Origin: Haliclystus octoradiatus
Taxonomy: Eukaryota; Cnidaria; Staurozoa; Stauromedusae; Haliclystidae
Assembly: GCA_916610825.1 (NCBI GenBank)
Contig: OU744450.1
Span: 13,338,489 to 13,402,488, forward strand
Direction: 5' to 3'
DNA: 64,000 nt
How positions within the stretch are numbered: the first letter of the stretch is position 1; the number at the start of each line of letters is the position of its first letter. A program made the position numbers and the translations under genes. Below the pieces are notes generated by a model. It was not told where the DNA came from. It searched no databases and saw only the letters and a list, made by a program, of their open reading frames with translations. Positions 11,800 through 23,821 of the stretch are shown here, one piece after another.

Positions 11800-12720
11800 T
11801 ATGTTTTGTCATTCCACGAATTATATACGCCTCACTGGCGAAATAATGCCGATAATCTATGGTTGGGAAATTATGCAAACATTTGTGTCGAGATATCTTT
11901 CGACAGTAACAGATTTGCGGTATTAATATTATGATTTTCTGACCTGCTTTTAAAATAATAAACTTCCTTAGATACTTTATATCATTTGATTGTATTAACA
12001 AATTTAGAGATTTGCACAATTTCATAGGTTGATAATCGAGCGGATAGATAAAATTGAAGGAAAATTGAAATATCCAGAAGGGCAATGTTCTTTTTTAATT
12101 AAATCAATAATTTATTGGAAATTAATGTATTACAAAATAATGAATTGCATTTAATTCCATAGAGTAATTAAACCAAGCAAAATATGTTTTTACATCAAAG
12201 AAACGTAGGCATAAACAAATGGCAGTGAAATCAACAATCTATAGCGGGTCATAACAATGTAAGAAGTTGAAAGAACATTTTCAAATAACATCAGCGTTAG
12301 ACTAATACGAAAACAACTCACAGTTCGATGAAATTATCAAAGCTTGTACAGAGAATTGCAAGTTAAAGAGTTCAGAGTTAACCAAGCTATTGCACAACAG
12401 TACTTATATAACTTATAATTCAATATAAAAATATGATTACATTGGTTTACGAGTTGGCAGGTTTAATTTGCAGATTTTACGTCCATATAAGCAACGAATG
12501 ATTTGTAAACGTTATTAAAATTCAAATGTTATCATGTTGATCAGCGATAAGAACAACACTCAATGTTGTTTTACAGTTTCAAAGATGAAAATAATGCGTC
12601 TTCCTGTTATCATTGATAAACATAAGTAAGTTAAGTTCAAAGTATATCTAATTCAACAAAATTGAAATTGAATTTAAAATCAAGCGTATGATTTATGATA
12701 AAAAAAATTATAATATTTCT
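11800..12720 (+). mobile_element. Old diverged copy of the Helitron-like repeat
   Basis: It shares blocks such as GGGAAATTATGCAAACATTT, TGTGTCGAGATA and GTATGATTTATGATAAA with the 3 kb family in the same order, but has many substitutions and indels. It lacks both termini. The open frame at 11795-12085 (-) corresponds to the same non-coding frame in the young copies. Confidence 0.55.
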
Positions 12721-12739
12721 CACTTTCGAAATGGTTCAT

Positions 12740-12877
12740 TATCTTCTGATGCCCTCTCGTTTTCTCCTTGAGTGCCTATCGTTCGCCAATACAAAATAGT
12801 TCATACTTTACGTGAACTATGCTCTGATAGCACCACGAGAGGCACGTAAGGAGAAAACGAGAAGGCATCAGAAAATT
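12740..12877. repeat. Foldback element
   Basis: Arms of about 37 bp (CTGATGCCCTCTCGTTTTCT and its inverse AGAAAACGAGAAGGCATCAG) surround a ~62 bp loop with a second small hairpin (ATAGTTCA...TGAACTAT). A further hairpin AATTACGAGCC/GGCGAGTAATT follows at once. It is a MITE-like remnant. Confidence 0.6.
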
Positions 12878-12899
12878 ACGAGCCACCTCGGCGAGTAAT

Positions 12900-15850
12900 T
12901 TTCGCCTCCGAGTTTTCTCCTGAAGTAAGATATATACATATCATATAGTCATATACACAGAACCTATGAACTATTGTGGTTTAGAACATAGCCAACCCCG
13001 ATTTGTGAATGTTTTGTACGTTTTTTCAGAGCATTTTCTGACCTTACAATCCATGATCAAGTATGTAATTCTCCTATTTTCGTGACGTCACCGGGAGAAA
13101 GCTGAGTCGAGAGCTTTACACTTGTCTTTTTAAATCAACTAAAAGCTGCGAGGAAAAATTGATATCGGGAAATTTATATTTCTCTTCTTGAAATTAAAAG
13201 GATGGATGCTTAACATCGTTTTCTTACATAGTCATGGATTCTTATCTTTAAACAATATTTTCTATGTTTTTATGTGTGTTATTCATTATGGAAAACTGAT
13301 TGGGAAAACTTGAAAAGGAAAGAAAATGTTTCTTACCTATAATTTTAAGAATTTCGTAAAAAGCCGTGACACGAAGAAAGAAATGAAACAACGAAAGATA
13401 TATTGACTAAATGTTTGCTAATTGCCTATTTAAAAGAGCAGATTATTGAATTGATGATAACTCATTAGAATGCTGCTTTCATTTGGAGAAATGGTTTAAT
13501 TATGTGAAATTTTAGCGGTTGATTCTGTTTAACCTATATGTTTTGGTTTCCGTAATTTATCGGAAGCTTTCTTTTCTATGCTAGGAATTTAGTTTTTATT
13601 CATATCTAGGAACTTGTAAAGATTGGCCGTTAAAATATAAGGGAATGTATTAATGAAATGAAGTTATGTTATGTTATGTTTTCACAATTATCAATAAAGT
13701 AAAAGTAATGCAAATAGTTTTTGAATTGTTAATTTGTACAAAAGATATCTATACACTTTAAACATGTTTGTCCACTGGCTCATATATTTCTCCTGCAAGC
13801 CATTTGATTTATTTTGAACAACTCTACACATATTCGCTGTATTTGCTTTTTACCTTTAATTACTTGCAGTTTATAATGCCATATTTAAATAATTATTGGC
13901 TATTTGATATTTTCATAAATTTCTTGAAATCGATGGGGTCAAGCTCGGCTATGGTGAAATGGCCTTATTGGCATTAACCAATCAAATTGCAAGAATAAAT
14001 CGTAGCAGATCCTTGATATGTTCTAAATATTAATAGCTCATAAGAAACTCTGCGGCAATTGCTTATTAATGCAGATGTTACAATGTAGTGCTCAATGCAA
14101 TGGAACAGAATCTGTTCATATTGTATTTGAATCCTTTCTATCTATATTATCATTATATAATGGACGATATACAATTGTCTGATATTTAATTAAGATATTA
14201 TATATCTGGCTCTGGAGCTCGTTGATCAAAGCAGACATGATTGGTGGTTGAAAATCAGAAATATTTCATTCGAAACATTGGTCAAAACTGCCAAGGAAGC
14301 ACATATTAACGAAATTTATACTCGCAAATCAATTATTGCATGATAATAAAGAGGAAAAAATTTATCAAGTAGAGGACCAGCAGCACAAAATATGCAAAGG
14401 AATTTGCTGAAAATGAAACATGAAAAGCATGCAGGTTTAAAAGCATCGGCTTTATGACCTTGACGCAAGACAGTGATGATGAGCAAAAAGTAGAATAGTC
14501 ATTGCAGAAAGAAGCACGGAAATTGATATCAGGTTAACTGATTTCTCTGCAAGAAGAATAATTCCGCGATTTATTCCAATAATATCTGCTTAAAAAGAAG
14601 ATTAACGCCGCAAGAATGTAATTGGGAAATAGAAGGTCCATTTATCATAAGATATATGGAAAGTATATATATAATTGCAACTGATTAGAAACTACTTTAC
14701 GAATTGTCGACAGCTGAGAAAATGTTTCATAATCAAATTAACTTGGACAAATCCCTTATTTGTCACTTTACATAGTAACAAACAGTAATGCAACAATCAA
14801 AGTTACAAAACAAGAAGATCTTGATAATTACAAATTATTTCTGGATAAGCTTTTTATTATTATTCTATTTCATCACTTTAATTTTTCTATTCTTCTTCTC
14901 GCAGTTATTTATTTCGATCTTTGCAGACTGTTCTCAGTCTTCAAATTCTATCATTATAGTTACCATTTTCAGAATGATTCACACGATTGACTTTGACAAT
15001 GATGACGTCGTTGAGTTTGATTCAATTCACCGCTTATAGGCTATGGAAGTCCTAAGAAGGCTACCAGCAATCAGCGTTTTTTGCTCCACAGAATGTGCGA
15101 AGACCGGTGCGAAGCAAATTGAAAAATGTTGATTACGTTTGTGCCTTGCTATTTCACTCTCAAATTAAAATTCTTGCTTAGAAAGATTTTTGATAAATTC
15201 AGTAATCAATTTTCCGCATTATGATTTACTCTTGAATCAGCATGAATTAAAAAGGCGTTGGCATCGCTCTCCATAACTCTATTGATATTCTGCTTGCCCA
15301 GAAGTAAAAAACGTAATCATTCCTGATGTAAAAAAGAGAGTATTTAAGATTATGGAGGATATATGTCTTTTTTATGTGGATGGGGATCTGATGCTCACTA
15401 AGAGCCAGTAAAAACCGTCGAGACGCTTGGGGCTAACAATTATTCGCAATCCGAGGTAATATGCTCCCTATAGCAATGTGAGAACTGTGTATAGGACACT
15501 CAGCACAAAGAGACAAAACACAATATGAAAGAATGTCTACAATGGTTAAAGTGTACGACAAAGCATAAGACAAAAGAAGATCAATATAACAAAAGGATAT
15601 ACTAAACAATTTACTTAGCTTTATCAGAGTTTCACAGAATTATGACTGCTGACATGGTTGCTTTTGACAAAGTATTTTAAACGAGGAAGTCAGTTCCCTT
15701 GTGAAACAGACAACCTTTAAGTTTTACGATCACGATGCAAGAGAGAGAGAAACCATGCGGTTTTCCTTTTATACGCCGGTCAGCGGTTAAAACAAGGCGG
15801 AAATAAACGAGGTTTGAAATAAAAGATGTTCAAAATAAATTACCTAGCAA
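12900..15850. other. Intergenic stretch without a recognised gene
   Basis: Only short, low-complexity open frames occur (13768-13977, 14760-15039), with AT-rich composition and no recognisable domain. A short conceptual peptide near 14210-14340 (ELVDQSRHDWWLKIRN) looks protein-like and may be a decayed element, but I cannot assign it. Confidence 0.3.
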
Positions 15851-15854
15851 CAGT

Positions 15855-17060
15855 AACCATGTCAACCAGAACACCTGACTTAGAATTCATTGGCCTCGAA
15901 ACAAAAATATGCTATTTTCTCTCCATCTACATCCCTCCTCAAGCAGTTATATCAATAGCTGCTTACATTATCTGAATGCTACCCTCAGCAGTCTATAAAA
16001 GCAAACAATTTTTTTTAGCTGGGGATTTTAATATTAATCTCCTATCAATATCCCCTCAAATACCAACTACTGTTTGACACGTTAAAAAATTGTTATTTAG
16101 TCCCTTAATTCTCTTTCCAAAAAAAGTCACATTCAAATCATGTAGTCTAATTTACAATATCTTATATACTAATTTCAAAGTTCTAATCAGTTCAGGCGAA
16201 TTAACCACTGAAATGTTTCCAACACAGCCCAATTTCTTGAATTTAGTTACATACTTTTTTTAGAACTTCCTAGAGTAGGTAGTTCATAATCAGCTATACG
16301 CCTATATCAATCTCCATTACCTTTCTGAATTTCAATTTGGTTTTCGCGAGAAACATCAAACTGCACATTGATTATGTACATCTTGAAGGGACTATGCTGA
16401 CCGGCAACCCTTATGGATTTTTTGGGTGCACATTCTATTGCATGTCACTGCATCAGAACCAAAATCAAGAGAAATATTTACACTATAATCAGGGTACAGA
16501 AATTTTTATCTGTAAACAACAAGTTTCAAATTTACAATTTTGTAATCAAAGCTCACATAGAGTTTGGTCTAATGATTTGGGGTGACAATTGTCCAATTCA
16601 TTGGTTGTAAGTGTCTTTAATCGGATTGAAATCTAAAAACAAAAGAATACTCGTGTAGAAGGCACACATGGCGCACTAATACTTCACGGTATAAATATGA
16701 ACTAGTTAGTTAATTAGTACAGGATGTAATAATGCTTTGATCAAACAATTTTTAAATATATTTACATTTTTGACTCAAATACTGCAGTTGGTAGTGAGAT
16801 CCATAGTCGACTAGTTCTTTTGAAACAGAAGTAATGTCTATCATTTACAGAAAAAATGTTAAATGTTGATCGTTGAAAGAAACCAGCTTGCCATGCAGAG
16901 GCGTTATTCAAAAGATTTGGAATTCTAAAACTAACTGATTTATACAGTTGTAAAGTTCTCACTTTCATGAGCATCAATTAATTACACAAAGTTTCCCAAA
17001 TTTGATTTCAAATTTCTTTGTCTTCCAAAAGAACAATATTTTTAGCATTCAACTTGTGAA
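15855..17060 (+). pseudogene. Degenerate LINE (endonuclease and RT fragments)
   Basis: Fragments in several frames: IYIPPQAVIS and FLAGDFNINLL (apurinic-like endonuclease motifs, 15925-16050), then SEFQFGFREKHQTAH (RT domain, about 16330), then ALFKRFGILKLTDLYS (ORF2 C-terminal tail, about 16895). The order is that of a CR1/L2-like LINE, with large internal deletions and many stops. Confidence 0.65.
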
Positions 17061-17169
17061 AACTGTGAGGTTGCAAGCTCTTTCAAATTTTAAACTTTAT
17101 TCCCTGTAGATTGTATAAGAGCCAATTCTAATTTATTGTAAGTGTAGACGGTATATTGACGAATATATA

Positions 17170-17370
17170 AATGAAGATAAATGTTCTGGAAGATTCCTGG
17201 ATTGTTTCTGGAAGAGATGGATCAAAGATTATCTCCCAACCTTACAGTTGACAGAAAAATGAAAGAAGCTGTCAATCAACATCAAAGAAGGTGATCTCGT
17301 ATTGGTGATGGATAGAAACTTGCCATGTATTCAATTGCCACTTATAAACCTAAGTAGAACGTCAATAAAT
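17170..17370 (+). pseudogene. BEL/Pao polyprotein C-terminal fragment (DUF5641)
   Basis: FWKRWIKDYLPTLQLTEK, a stop, then INIKEGDLVLVMDRNLP match the DUF5641 domain after the integrase of BEL/Pao elements; the same domain ends the intact BEL at 42827. Only about 65 residues survive. The AT-rich sequence up to about 17780 may include remains of its LTR. Confidence 0.65.
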
Positions 17371-18079
17371 TAATTCAAAATGCCCTACCTTAAATGTAAT
17401 TCCTCTTTCGCTAGAAGAATTACGTAGATATAGGGATGATTCATAAATAATTGTAAAGTTTCCATGTTAAACCTATTGTAATCATTTATAGAAACTGTAT
17501 TGCGATCGTAATGTTATTTTGATATAACTGTAAATCATTAACTATGTTCAGTGTCAGTCTTGATCAAGTATCGTCGCAGTAAAGATCAATATCACCGTCA
17601 CAGTGTTGTTGTATATCACACAGTATCGAGTAACAACACCGAAGGTAAAGATTGCTGACATTGATCATAGTATTGTATAAATCATTAATTAGCTTGTAAG
17701 TTGTACTTATTGTTTATTATCTTTTATCTTTGAAATAGAAAAACCACAAAAAAAAAACTTGTGCGTTGTTCATGGTGTCCATAGATCTCGATACGAAACT
17801 GAGCGCCACTTGATGATGCAGTCCGAACAGACAATTCTATAAAAAGAACTGCAAATTCACTGTTGAGACACCAGTAAATGTTGAAAATGTTTTAGTAGAA
17901 ATGGGTAATATACTTAAACCTCAACAACGACATCTCAATATCGTTACAAACTACTCGATTCCAAACAAGGAACTGATCAATTGATCAAAGAATGTTTACA
18001 AGCTTTACGGACCACCTACTAAGAGTCTGGCTATATAACGAAGAGTCTGGCTATACAAATTAAACGACTTAAAAGGTGA

Positions 18080-18400
18080 AATATTAATACGGGATTTATT
18101 AATCAGAGGTATCAGAAACGAAGATGCAAAGCGGTTAATATTGCAACAAGATATCGATAAATTGAAAATTACTGAAGTACAATAAAGGTGCTGCAAGTGC
18201 AATTACTTACAACGATTGTAAACTGTCCCGCTTTTGGCAAAATATGTAATAAATGTCAGGCTAAAAACCATTTTGCAAATGAATGCAATAATTTCAAGAA
18301 GAGCAAAAGCTTTACTGAAAAGAAATTTAAAAAGTATGGCAAGAAAACTACGAAGGAGAAATTAGCTGCTGTTAATTTGGATAAATATGAAAGATTCCGC
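18080..18400 (+). pseudogene. Gypsy-type Gag fragment with zinc knuckle
   Basis: The frame reads LLIRGIRNEDAKRL and QQDIDKLKITEV, then after a frame change CPAFGKICNKCQAKNHFANEC, a CCHC knuckle typical of Ty3/Gypsy Gag. It has stops and frameshifts. It lies just upstream of the Gypsy RT fragment and is probably the same dead element. Confidence 0.7.
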
Positions 18401-18829
18401 ATGTGTTTCAGACATTCCACTCACTGTAGATGATATTAAAGACAATATTGTTGGTAAACGATTGTATGTAAAACTGTATTGTGCTGACGAATCATTAAGA
18501 TTTTTTATTGAACCTGGGGTGACATCAACCATGGTTCCGGAGGTTTTTTTTATATCAGGTGACGGATTATACGCTATTAAAAAACAGTAATGTACGCGTC
18601 CATGGAGCAGCAAGCCAATCAAGATCAATGCGTCTGGCACGTAAAAGCTGTCGGCATCGCCGCAGTACAGAGCACATAAAGTATTTGCCAAAAGCATTGC
18701 CAATTAAAAATGCTCGTTATTTTTTTACTCAGACTATCTCGCCTTAGGCGGTACACCAATATCTTTACCTCGACAGTTTAATGTCAAAGTCAACACTGTT
18801 GAAACGGCAAATTCAAATTCAAATTCAAT

Positions 18830-19480
18830 TCTATTCAATACTATTCAAATTTAGGCCGATACTAATCCTGTTGTGCAAGGTGTTAGGAAGTTGACATTTA
18901 GATTCCATGATCCTATCGCCAAGGAGGTTAATCACATGGTCAAGGCTAAATTATTGAAGGTGTAACTGGGCGAAGTGAGTGATTATATAGTGGTCGCATG
19001 GCGAAAAATTGGCAAGCTACGGATATGTGGGGAATTTCACAAATTAATTAACAGAGAATGTTATGTTAATCCCACTGCAGATATAGTGTGTTCTAATTTA
19101 CATGAATGTATTCTCTACTTTGGATCTAGAATCCAAATTTAATCAGATTAAACTGGATGAAAAGTCTAGTAACCTTCAACTATTTCAACTAACTGTGGCA
19201 ATTTTAGATATTTACGTCTACCGTTTGGCATTAGTTCTTCCCCTGAGATAATTCAACGAACAATGAGTGATCATTTGTCTGATTTACAGGGATGCACAGC
19301 TTATATAAATGATATTTTGGTACATGGAAAAGATTTAGTTGAGTATAATGCTCGTTTAGATGATGTGATGTCTAGATGAAATGCTATAGGAGCGAAATTA
19401 AACAAGGGAAAATGTTAATTTGCACAGAATAAGTTACATTATTTGGGTGACATAACATCTATTATCTTTATTGTTTTTAA
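18830..19480 (+). pseudogene. Ty3/Gypsy reverse transcriptase fragment
   Basis: Successive blocks match Gypsy RT: KLRICGEFHKLIN, GNFRYLRLPFGISSSPE, QRTMSDHLSDL, TAYINDILVHGKDLVEY (the normal YIDD box is altered to YIND) and AKLNKGKC. Stops and small deletions interrupt it, and the loss of the second catalytic aspartate context shows it is dead. Confidence 0.8.
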
Positions 19481-22400
19481 AAATTGCTATGGTTTTAGAG
19501 CTAACAATTTATTTGAGCCTTTAAATCATTAATTTACTAACGCATGGCAAAATCGAATATTAAACGTAGGGTAAACGTAAACAAAAAACAAACATAGAAA
19601 ATTTGAGCACATATAATTGTATACATACGTAAATCAAAATCAAAATCAAAATCAATGAAGGTTCAAGTAGAGGTCTTCCTAGCCTGCGTACCAGTCCTGA
19701 GGTTTTTCTGGTGAGCGATTTGCCGAACGTGCAAGCTCTGATAATGGAAATTGCATAGTCGTATAGAAACTCCGAGAAGTTACATATTTCTAACGAGTTA
19801 TGCCCAGAATACCTTTTCAAAACAGTCCTTAACAATCTCCACTGGAAAAACTAATTTCAACATAAATACAAATCAAATGCTCTAAAAAATACCTCTCCCT
19901 CTGTTGAGTGGTATCTGTGGTTGTTTATAGCAGGAAATTTCAACTGATAACGCTATTCAGATTCAAGTGAAATATTGTTCTTGATGTCATCTTTCAGCTT
20001 CTTCATCATTTTCCGTTTTAATGCGTTGTGTTGTTGTTCTGTGGGCTGTAATTCAACCTATAAAAGTTCAATGTAACGATAGAGTAGTCTTGAAATATTT
20101 GATACGAAGCAAATACGAGCCAAACACGAGCAAATAAATCTCAAGTGAACAAATACCCTGTATCAGTGACCAGTGTCGAAATTAAGACGTCTACGAATTT
20201 ATAAAATCCTTGGATCTTTATTTCATTGTACTATCCCTAAATATTGTATTTCAATCGTCTTACCTGATACTTCGGAAAGATCAATATCCTTGAAATAATT
20301 TTTTTTTACAAGGAATGCTCTCACGGGCCAAGTTAAAATTGAGTTGAAAATAATCACTGCAAGTATTCAAATATAGAAATACGTGCACTGAATAAATCCG
20401 TATGCAGCAAAATATTTTAGAACCGTTTTCGTTTTTCCTTGGCGTTTGCATTAATATCCTCCCCCTGTTGGCTTTGATAATAACAATTGCCTGCACTTAT
20501 GAATGGTATGCCCTCGAAAGGGTTTGAATTTCCATCATTGCTTTTTGAAGTGGTCGACCAACTTTTTGAAATATATATCTAATTCTGTTTGATTTGTGAA
20601 TTTTATGTGTAGTATAGCGACATTCATTGATAGCCTCCTCCCTATCCATACTGTACTTCGTTCGATGACTGTGCCGTTCTACGACGTTTCCCGCGCATTT
20701 ATGTTTTGCTACATACCTCTCTTTAACTATTATGATAATCTCACTTTCAAACATCGCTCCCACGACTTGGCTATGTTATAGAATCGATCAATAAAGAACT
20801 AGGTTAAATAAATATTAATTAAAACATGAATATGACCCTATTGCTATATTCATAAATGCATATGACATACAGTATCAGGTTAACAACTATTAGTGTAAAG
20901 ATATGTATCTATATATTAGCTGCATGCAATACTATACGACTGAGTAATTTATCTATACAAACACTTTACAAAATGCTGACACATTAAATGATCGTAGTTT
21001 CTCCTTACATTGAGCAATAGCTTTTGATGTAGTTATATATTGATAAATCAACATGGTTATGCGATATTTAAAAAACAGAACAGAGATAAAAAACACTCTC
21101 CTGCACACTAAACTGTCTAGAATTAGTGAACTCAAACGATTCTTGTATTCTGTAAATGGACGATTGAGTAATCGGAATAATCTCCTGGTAAAATATCGTT
21201 GGACAGATTCTAATTTTTATATATCCTTCACGAGGCATGGATTCCATACTGGTGACGAACGAAGATTCCAATAACGGACATACATAAGTAGAGCCTTCTA
21301 TGTAAAAGAGCTAAGCCAAGTTATTATGAGGCTGCAAAAATGGTCCAACTGAAAGTAAGGCAACGCACAAAAACTGTAAAAACTGCACTTTTGCAATGGC
21401 TGCCGATCACGCAGTAATCACGCAGAAAAGTCTTACAAATAAAACTGTCAACTTTTATACATATTCTTTTCCAATATAAGGATTTGTATTTAACTGATTG
21501 AATGGAATTTTTTTTTACTGTACTGGATCCGCTTATATAGCTTTGAAGAGTTTTAAGTGCCTATGAAACGAATTTTCGGTACCTGTTTTTATTAAATAAT
21601 ACTTTAGCATTTTTCTTGTGATTCCGATGGTGTGGTTTATTTATTTTTCTGAATTTTTTATCTTACCTGTTTTAATGTCTGAAATCTGCATTTTCGTCGA
21701 TGACAAGGGGACAAGTTTCGCGGGGTCAGATTATGCAAATGAGGCGCATGACGTCAACAGGTTTGTAAAGAGAGAAGGCGAAAGAAGAGATTTAAGCTAT
21801 GGTGAACGTTGCTCCTTTTATTGTCGAATGTCAAACTTTCAGAACAGGGAAGGAAGTATTGTGTAGCAGAACGACTCCCTGCCTGGCGATGCAAGTTGCA
21901 AATAGCATCATATACGATAGGTATTTCTATGCAGACATTCACGAAAGACGAACACACAAAGTAGTTGTGGAGAGATTTTGGAAGGCTACATCTTTTGGCT
22001 TCGTTCCTTCGTCACTGCTGTATGTTCTGGGTCTGCACACTTCAAGCCTACAGCTTTTACTCGTCTTTTAGACATTAGGGCCTACAGTTTCTTCTTGAAA
22101 GCTATCAAGACGCCTTGAAATTGGAGCAATATCAATAATTCACGGCCAGGCAATAATAAATGAGATGAAGACAGATCGATAAAGACATGTTAGTGTTTAC
22201 AAATATTTACAGCTTATGCGTTGTTCTATTTCTGAACACACTTGTAGCCGTAACAGTATCATGGAGATCATTTAGGCTATTTAATTGTTATTATTATTAT
22301 TTTGCTTGTTCGTAATTCACTTGTTCTGAATAATGGTATAATTACCAACTCTTATCCTGCATCTGTTGATTGTCTTCTTGTATTCTATTGATCGTTCTCA

Positions 22401-22490
22401 ATGTTTATGTCCCAATTCAACATCCACAATATCTGCACCTGATACAACTGTCGCCTACCTTTACTCCTGTTATTATAAATTGAGAAATTG
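19481..22490. other. Intergenic stretch without a recognised gene
   Basis: It contains a short CAAAAT microsatellite (about 19635). Small open frames (19560-19835 -, 20497-20763 -, 21053-21274 +, 21618-21866 +) show no recognisable domain. An octamer-like ATGCAAAT and a CRE-like TGACGTCA lie at 21735-21755 but without a following gene. The missing N-terminal part of the 28 kb YqaJ gene was not found here. Confidence 0.35.
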
Positions 22491-22792
22491 CAAAGTTGCT
22501 CACAGTTGTCTCTAAGGTTAAGAACATATATCAGAAGTCAAGCTACAGACTCAAAAATACTATCCAGAAGAATCTGAAGGCAAAATGCAAAGGATGTATA
22601 TTCATAATATTCATATTCAATTATTGCGCAATTATTGGTAGAGTACGGTCGTATTTTTTTTTGCTACGATGCTTCCCCGCATCTTTGCTAATAAATACTC
22701 AAACATCAGCATTACCAATACAAATAAAAACAAATACATTCAATCAACTTGAATATCAATTAAATTGGAGTGAAACTGAAAAAATTAACGAA

Positions 22793-23604
22793 ATGACGTC
22801 CAAGGTATCAACACGCGGATCGACCATAGCTACACCGATTCCATCGTTAGCTAAGAAAACAGCGTCATCTTTTACAAAGAAAGATATGTTGGATGTTTTG
22901 CCTGTGATGAAATCAGAGATCTAATACAATCAACCGTGGCTGAAGCAGTAAAAGATATCAAAGCTGAACTTGAAGAGGTGAGAGATGACGTACTTACCTT
23001 GACCCTCACCCTAAGCCGGAAAGAAGAAGAAATTAAAAAGTAGAAACATGCTGCAGTAAAACAAATAAAGTCAAATAATCTCAACTATTTCAGATTTGAT
23101 GGACTACCGGTGAACGAAGATCTGAAGAAATGTGGCAAGTAATCATCTTGGCATAACTTTGAGCGAGCACGATTTCTCAGCAAAAAAATTGAGCCTCCAT
23201 CTTTAAATAATAGATTTCGCAATATATCTAACACAAAAGCCGCTAGTCAGTTAAACGACGAAAGTAGCGTGGTGATTAGGCGGAAGCCAACGGTCCTAGT
23301 CTACTTCAACAACATATGGAAGCGAAGGGCCGTCTATGATTCTAGAAGAAATCTAAAAGAGTCGAGAACTGGTATTTTTATATCAGAACATTTAACTAAA
23401 GAATTAGCTAAACTGTTCTACGAATGTAGAAAATTGTTAAAAGAAAAAAAAAATTAGGCTACTTGGATTTCTGACTTAAATGTTATTGTTAAACATCTGG
23501 ACGGTCAGAATGTTACTATGGACGAAGATTCTTTCAATGAATTCATCGCACAATCTATTGAATCCCAACAACACTCAACGCATGAACCGTCATCACCGTT
23601 TTGA
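22793..23604 (+). pseudogene. LINE ORF1 (coiled coil plus RNA-binding domain), frameshifted
   Basis: It begins MTSKVSTRGS; after a frame change it reads EIRDLIQSTVAEAVKDIKAE, a heptad-rich coiled coil, then NNLNYFRFDGLPVNEDLKK. The RRM-like core follows after another break: RRKPTVLVYFNNIWKRRAVY, RRNLKES, GIFISEHLTKELAKLFYE. This is the ORF1p layout of CR1/L2-like LINEs (RNA chaperone of the retrotransposition particle). It directly precedes ORF2 of the same element. Confidence 0.75.
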
Positions 23605-23821
23605 AAGGATAAGTTTATAATTTACAAAACCATCACTATGTGTAATCATTTACTTCCATTCCATTTTATTTTTATCTTATCTTACTTCCAATCTTTCTTC
23701 TTTCTTTACCAAGAATTAGATCTGCATTTAATATACTATCATAATCTTCATTACTGTGAAATTAGTTTGTACTTTAGATTAGCAATATCACAACAAACAG
23801 CCTTTGACATTTTAAACAATT

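Noticed and set aside
13768..13977. 69-codon ORF
   Set aside because: AT-rich, low complexity, no recognisable family.
21618..21866. 82-codon ORF with octamer-like and CRE-like words nearby
   Set aside because: No domain, no splice context, and composition like neighbouring non-coding sequence.
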